Positions 61,061 to 64,000 of a stretch of DNA of 64,000 nt are shown here, in pieces. This DNA comes from Arcicella sp034519515. GTDB taxonomy: Bacteria > Bacteroidota > Bacteroidia > Cytophagales > Spirosomataceae. The stretch is from the NCBI GenBank assembly GCA_034519515.1, contig JAXHOK010000054.1, forward strand, positions 124,001 to 188,000. Reading direction: 5' to 3'. The notes beneath the pieces were generated by a model. It saw only the letters and a list, made by a program, of their open reading frames with translations, was not told the DNA's origin and ran no database searches. Numbering within the stretch: the stretch's first letter is position 1; each line of letters begins with the position of its first letter. A program made the translations under genes and the position numbers.

Positions 61061-62749
61061 TCACTTCTTAATAAACCTCACGATACTACTTCTTCCCCCA
61101 TTCCCAACTCTCAAAAAATACATTCCCGAAGCCAATGTTTCTACTGAAAAAGTTTGAATTGTATTCAAAATGGGTTTAGACCAGTGAACTTTACCATATA
61201 TATCGGTCAAAGTTGCCTGGAAATCGGGAGCAAGAAAATCGTTTATCTCTATGGTTATTTCTTGATTACTGGGGTTCGGGAAAAGCGTAAAAGACATAGT
61301 ATTTTCTCTGAAAAAATTAGGAATCCCATATCCCAAAACTCTGTCGGGATTACTGTACTGACTGCCTGATTTTCGCAAATTATCCATCACTTGCATCGCA
61401 GTCAAAGTTGGATTTGCTTGCCAATAACAAGCCACCATTCCACACAAAATGGGCGATGAAAAAGAAGTGCCGCTACTGGTGGTTAAACTACCATCTGACG
61501 GGTCAAGCACAATCGCACTCTGCCCCTGAGCCACCAAATCGGGCTTTATTCGCTTATCAGCGGGGTTTCCCTGCGAACTTGAAAGGGCATAAACCCTGTT
61601 AGCATTCACTGAACCAACCGCAATGATAGAATCGGCATCGGCAGGGGTCGAGATATATTTCCAGTTTGACTGCCCGTCATTACCCGCACTCACTACGCAC
61701 ACAATCCCCACTGCCGCCGCCCAGTCTGCCGCCCGTGCCGCAATGGTAGTATTGCCATTCATTTGGGCGTAAGTATGGTCGGTAGAAATATCATCAAATG
61801 TAGTATATCCTAAGGACGAATTAATTAAATCAACGCCCACACTGTCAGCATATTCAGCCCCCAAAAGCCAATTTACTTCCTCAATAATGTACTCACTTCC
61901 ATCGTCTTCGGTTCTCAGTAATAAAAAAGAGGCATCGGGGGCAGTGCCAATCATCTTACCAGGCACATTTGCCGCCATGCACGAAAGTACTTCCGTTCCG
62001 TGTCCGTCATCTTCATAAACCGAAGACTCTTTTTTTACAAAATCATACGTTCCCACAATCCTTTTGGTATCAAAAAGTGGCTTGAAACCCGCAATTGAAT
62101 TAACATTATAAAAACCCGAATCAAATACGCCAATCAACATACCTTTTCCCGTAAAATTCTGATTATGCAATCGGTCAGCCCCAATCATGTTCACTTGCGT
62201 TTTTGCCAATCCATAATCCAAAGATTCCGTTGCCAATGCTTCAAATTTAGCAGCTTTTCTGCCAGAACGAGTCCTTGGATTATCAATAGTTCCCTTCACT
62301 TCCAAGCCTTTCACAAACGATAATTTTAGAATATTTTGTAAAACAGTATTTGAACATTCCACCATCACGGCATTCATCCAACGGGAAGAATACCAAACCT
62401 TCGCCCCCGTTTTTTTAATTTCGTTGATGTAAGTTGGATTAACGGGTAAATCACGAATAACAACAGGGATATTTTGCTTGATTCTGCGACTTACTGAACG
62501 TTGCGAAAGAAATTCCAGAGGCTTGACAACCGAATAAGGAGAATTGTTTTTATCCTTCAACGTAACCAAATACTTGGCAGAAGACTGAGCCTGTGCTGGA
62601 GTGATAAGTAGTAAGTGATAAGTGATAAGTAAAAGCACAAAGATTAATTTACCCACACAAACGTTGGTGTTAGAATTTTGCCACTGCCTAATCCCTAATC
62701 CCTTAATCCCTAATCCCCAATCCCTAATCCCTAATTCCTTATTTCTCAT
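61061..62749 (-). CDS. Secreted subtilase (S8) with T9SS sorting domain
   Basis: The catalytic triad of subtilisin-like proteases is Asp210 (IGVFDSGFY), His250 (EDDGHGTEV) and Ser429 (SSGTSFSSP), with the oxyanion Asn357 in SAGNDGQ. The C-terminus (LFPNPSNQEITIEI, ASGMYFLRV, FIKK) is a type A T9SS sorting domain, so the protease is exported to the cell surface or medium. The first ~32 residues (LGIRDWGLGIKGLGIRQW and so on) come from a TTAGGGATTAGGG-like tandem repeat at 62681-62745, and the signal peptide (FVLLLITYHLLLITPAQA) is itself partly encoded by a repeat. A GTG at 62656 (giving MGKLIFVLLL) is the better start. Confidence 0.92.
   Translation of the reverse strand: MRNKELGIRDWGLGIKGLGIRQWQNSNTNVCVGKLIFVLLLITYHLLLITPAQAQSSAKYLVTLKDKNNSPYSVVKPLEFLSQRSVSRRIKQNIPVVIRDLPVNPTYINEIKKTGAKVWYSSRWMNAVMVECSNTVLQNILKLSFVKGLEVKGTIDNPRTRSGRKAAKFEALATESLDYGLAKTQVNMIGADRLHNQNFTGKGMLIGVFDSGFYNVNSIAGFKPLFDTKRIVGTYDFVKKESSVYEDDGHGTEVLSCMAANVPGKMIGTAPDASFLLLRTEDDGSEYIIEEVNWLLGAEYADSVGVDLINSSLGYTTFDDISTDHTYAQMNGNTTIAARAADWAAAVGIVCVVSAGNDGQSNWKYISTPADADSIIAVGSVNANRVYALSSSQGNPADKRIKPDLVAQGQSAIVLDPSDGSLTTSSGTSFSSPILCGMVACYWQANPTLTAMQVMDNLRKSGSQYSNPDRVLGYGIPNFFRENTMSFTLFPNPSNQEITIEINDFLAPDFQATLTDIYGKVHWSKPILNTIQTFSVETLASGMYFLRVGNGGRSSIVRFIKK
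62681..62745. repeat. Tandem CCCTAATCCCTAATCCC repeat at the subtilase 5' end
   Basis: About eight irregular units of TCCCTAATCCC / CCTTAATCCC form ~65 bases of simple repeat. In the other direction they are codons for LGIRDWGLGI-type residues. A second simple repeat (AAGTGATAAGTGATAAGT, 62602-62632) encodes part of the signal peptide. Confidence 0.75.
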
Positions 62750-63479
62750 AGCTTTTAATTTTTACAATATATTTAGTTCCAAAGTCTATTTTACCTTTTC
62801 CTAAACAATCTCCTGAATTACAATAAGATACGTTCGTTTTTTCTTGATAAATCCTACCGATTCCTTCGGCATATACTTCTATTCTACGTTTTAAATCAAC
62901 CAATGTCGAATCATTTTGTTGGATAACAGTCAGCGTTCGATTAAAATTTTGTCTGTTGGTTTGAAAAGGTTGAAAGACTTTTTTCAATTCGTAAGTATCT
63001 TCTCCCAAAGAATTATAAGCGTTTCCATTCCATTTCAAACCTTCACTTACGGGAAAAATTAACTTGACGAAAGTTACATTATTTTCTGTTTTCAAAGCCT
63101 TATCAATTCCCTTTTTTGCTGTAAAAACCGAGTCAATCACCCATTTTTGGGAGTCATTTTCTCGGCGATACCTCTCAATCCGTAAAGTTTCATTGCCATT
63201 ACTTTCTGTGGAAGAAGAAACAAATATTTCTTTTAATTGATAGTTTTTGACCACAGGGATACTCGTGAGGGAATACTGCGTTTCTTCTATGTCATAAATA
63301 ACTACCTGATTTTTAATGGGATAGAAAAAATCTTTTCCACTCACGGGCGGAGAAACACAACCACAATCAAGTTCATCCCGACAACTTGAAAACAAGCCCA
63401 AAACAAAAAGGGCAAAGACTGTATTTTTCTTTACCCGATTTGATAAGGGAATTTGTAAATAAAAATGAACCATGTTCAA
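62739..63479 (-). CDS. Lipoprotein of unknown function
   Basis: A lipobox (VFALFVLGLFSSC, Cys33) marks an outer- or inner-membrane lipoprotein; the mature part begins CRDELDCGCVSPP and then FYPIKNQVVIYDIEETQYS. The remainder contains alternating strands and Asn/Thr-rich turns (FVSSSTESNGNETLRIERYR, EGIGRIYQEKTNVSYCNSGD) and resembles no family I know. It overlaps the subtilase start by 11 bases (62739-62749), so the two genes are coupled if the ATG at 62749 is used. It could anchor or assist the protease. Confidence 0.75.
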   Translation of the reverse strand: MNMVHFYLQIPLSNRVKKNTVFALFVLGLFSSCRDELDCGCVSPPVSGKDFFYPIKNQVVIYDIEETQYSLTSIPVVKNYQLKEIFVSSSTESNGNETLRIERYRRENDSQKWVIDSVFTAKKGIDKALKTENNVTFVKLIFPVSEGLKWNGNAYNSLGEDTYELKKVFQPFQTNRQNFNRTLTVIQQNDSTLVDLKRRIEVYAEGIGRIYQEKTNVSYCNSGDCLGKGKIDFGTKYIVKIKSYEK

Positions 63480-63549
63480 GTCCCACAGGGACGTTATTTA
63501 AAAACTTGGGACAGTGTCCCAAGCTAACAAGTAATGTCCCATTGGGACA
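63480..63549. repeat. Three GTCCC palindromes in 70 bases
   Basis: GTCCCACAGGGAC (63480-63492), CTTGGGACAGTGTCCCAAG (63505-63523) and TGTCCCATTGGGACA (63535-63549) are each self-complementary around the shared core TCCC/GGGA. Confidence 0.75.
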
Positions 63550-63599
63550 AATCATACGGTACTTTTGTGATTACAATTTCCCTAAAATGGTTTCAAAAA

Positions 63600-64000
63600 T
63601 TAATTGGATGGCACTAACCATGCTCTTTGCAAATTTGATTGTTCCTCGGTTGGAGTTTCCATAGAGGTCAAAATATTTTTCTCAACCACCTCTGGAATAA
63701 ATACTTTACCCGATAATTTAGTTTCAACCTTTTTTTCACCATCTTTTCTCAAAACCACATAATTGACTTCATCCCCTTCTTTGGCATTTGCCAAAAACTC
63801 TCCTGCGTGCTTGTTCTGAAAGATTGGCTAAATCTAAGGTTTTTCCATTTAATGAAACTAATTCATCGCCCGCTTTGAAACCTATTTTCTTTCCAAATTC
63901 ATCAACTCCGTCTTCATCAATAATAAAAATCCCTTTGGTTTCAGGATTGATTCCTAAATTATAGACAGAGAAACCCAAGGTTTTTTCACGCTTTTTCCGT
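63600..64000 (-). pseudogene. C-terminal end of an M61-type peptidase, frameshifted, runs off window
   Basis: On the minus strand the frame entering from the right edge reads GFSVYNLGINPETKGIFIID, EFGKKIGFKAGDELVSLNGK and LDLANLSE, a PDZ domain. The sequel (HAGEFLANAKEGDEVNYVVL, RKDGEKKVETKLSGKVFIPE) is in another frame and ends at 63600-63602. A single extra base near 63810-63816 accounts for this. The layout matches the C-terminal PDZ part of M61 glycyl-aminopeptidase-like proteins of Bacteroidota, but only this end is visible, so the active site cannot be checked. Confidence 0.7.

Noticed and set aside
60879..61064. Minus-strand frame of 61 residues
   Set aside because: It lies across the tRNA-like half of tmRNA and its terminator, so it is a shadow.
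62681..62745. CRISPR-like array
   Set aside because: Units are ~7-10 bases and irregular, without spacers; it is a simple repeat.

Overview
The window looks like a chromosomal segment of a Bacteroidota bacterium, most likely a cytophagaleas (Cytophagales). The signs are AT-rich DNA, two secreted proteins with type IX secretion (Por/T9SS) C-terminal sorting domains, TAnnTTTG promoter elements, a TamB plus lipoprotein-TamA (TamL) pair, a TonB-dependent receptor and a tmRNA whose tag reads GNTQYAMAA. No phage, plasmid backbone, CRISPR array, rRNA or ordinary tRNA was seen. The genus cannot be fixed from this sequence.

Layout. 0.1-9.5 kb: a T9SS FG-GAP repeat protein, murF, two proteins of unknown role, ahcY, a small membrane protein, a cyclase-family protein and a 3-methyladenine DNA glycosylase. 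9.6-12.7 kb: a damaged patch with a frameshifted small membrane gene, an OmpA lipoprotein, a small barrel protein and the C-terminal remnant of an AsmA-like gene, two of these genes touching miniature mobile elements. 12.7-20.3 kb: tamL and tamB. 20.5-30.4 kb: a LolA-fold protein, two transporters, a frameshifted katG, a nested mobile element, lolA and a YfhO-like membrane protein. 30.4-38.6 kb: an unknown protein whose end was rewritten by a mobile element, DUF3050, a GT-C-like membrane protein, mutS2, DUF952 and a flavoprotein. 38.6-41.5 kb: an accessory pocket with a HigBA toxin-antitoxin pair and a DUF5694 protein, bracketed by a direct repeat of the 3' end of the pyruvate carboxylase gene. 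41.5-54.7 kb: pyruvate carboxylase with an extra gamma-glutamylcyclotransferase-like domain, then mostly metabolic and exported enzymes including pdxA. 54.7-55.7 kb: a gene-free stretch with two sigma-54-like promoters, strong RNA hairpins and a terminator, read here as a candidate non-coding RNA. 55.7-64 kb: an SF1 helicase with RelE-like and ankyrin-like parts, a TonB receptor, tmRNA, a T9SS subtilase with a lipoprotein, and the frameshifted end of an M61-type peptidase.

The dominant non-genic theme is short non-autonomous mobile elements. At least three families (called A, B and E here) have terminal inverted repeats and 3-bp TTA/TAA target duplications, and one copy sits inside an older related element. 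They have altered or touch several genes. No transposase is present to drive them. Long palindromes and dispersed repeats also form the 5' coding ends of three exported-protein genes.

Four genes carry apparent frameshifts (katG, the M61-type peptidase, the small membrane gene and the AsmA-like remnant). Sequencing or assembly error is a real alternative for the single-base cases.
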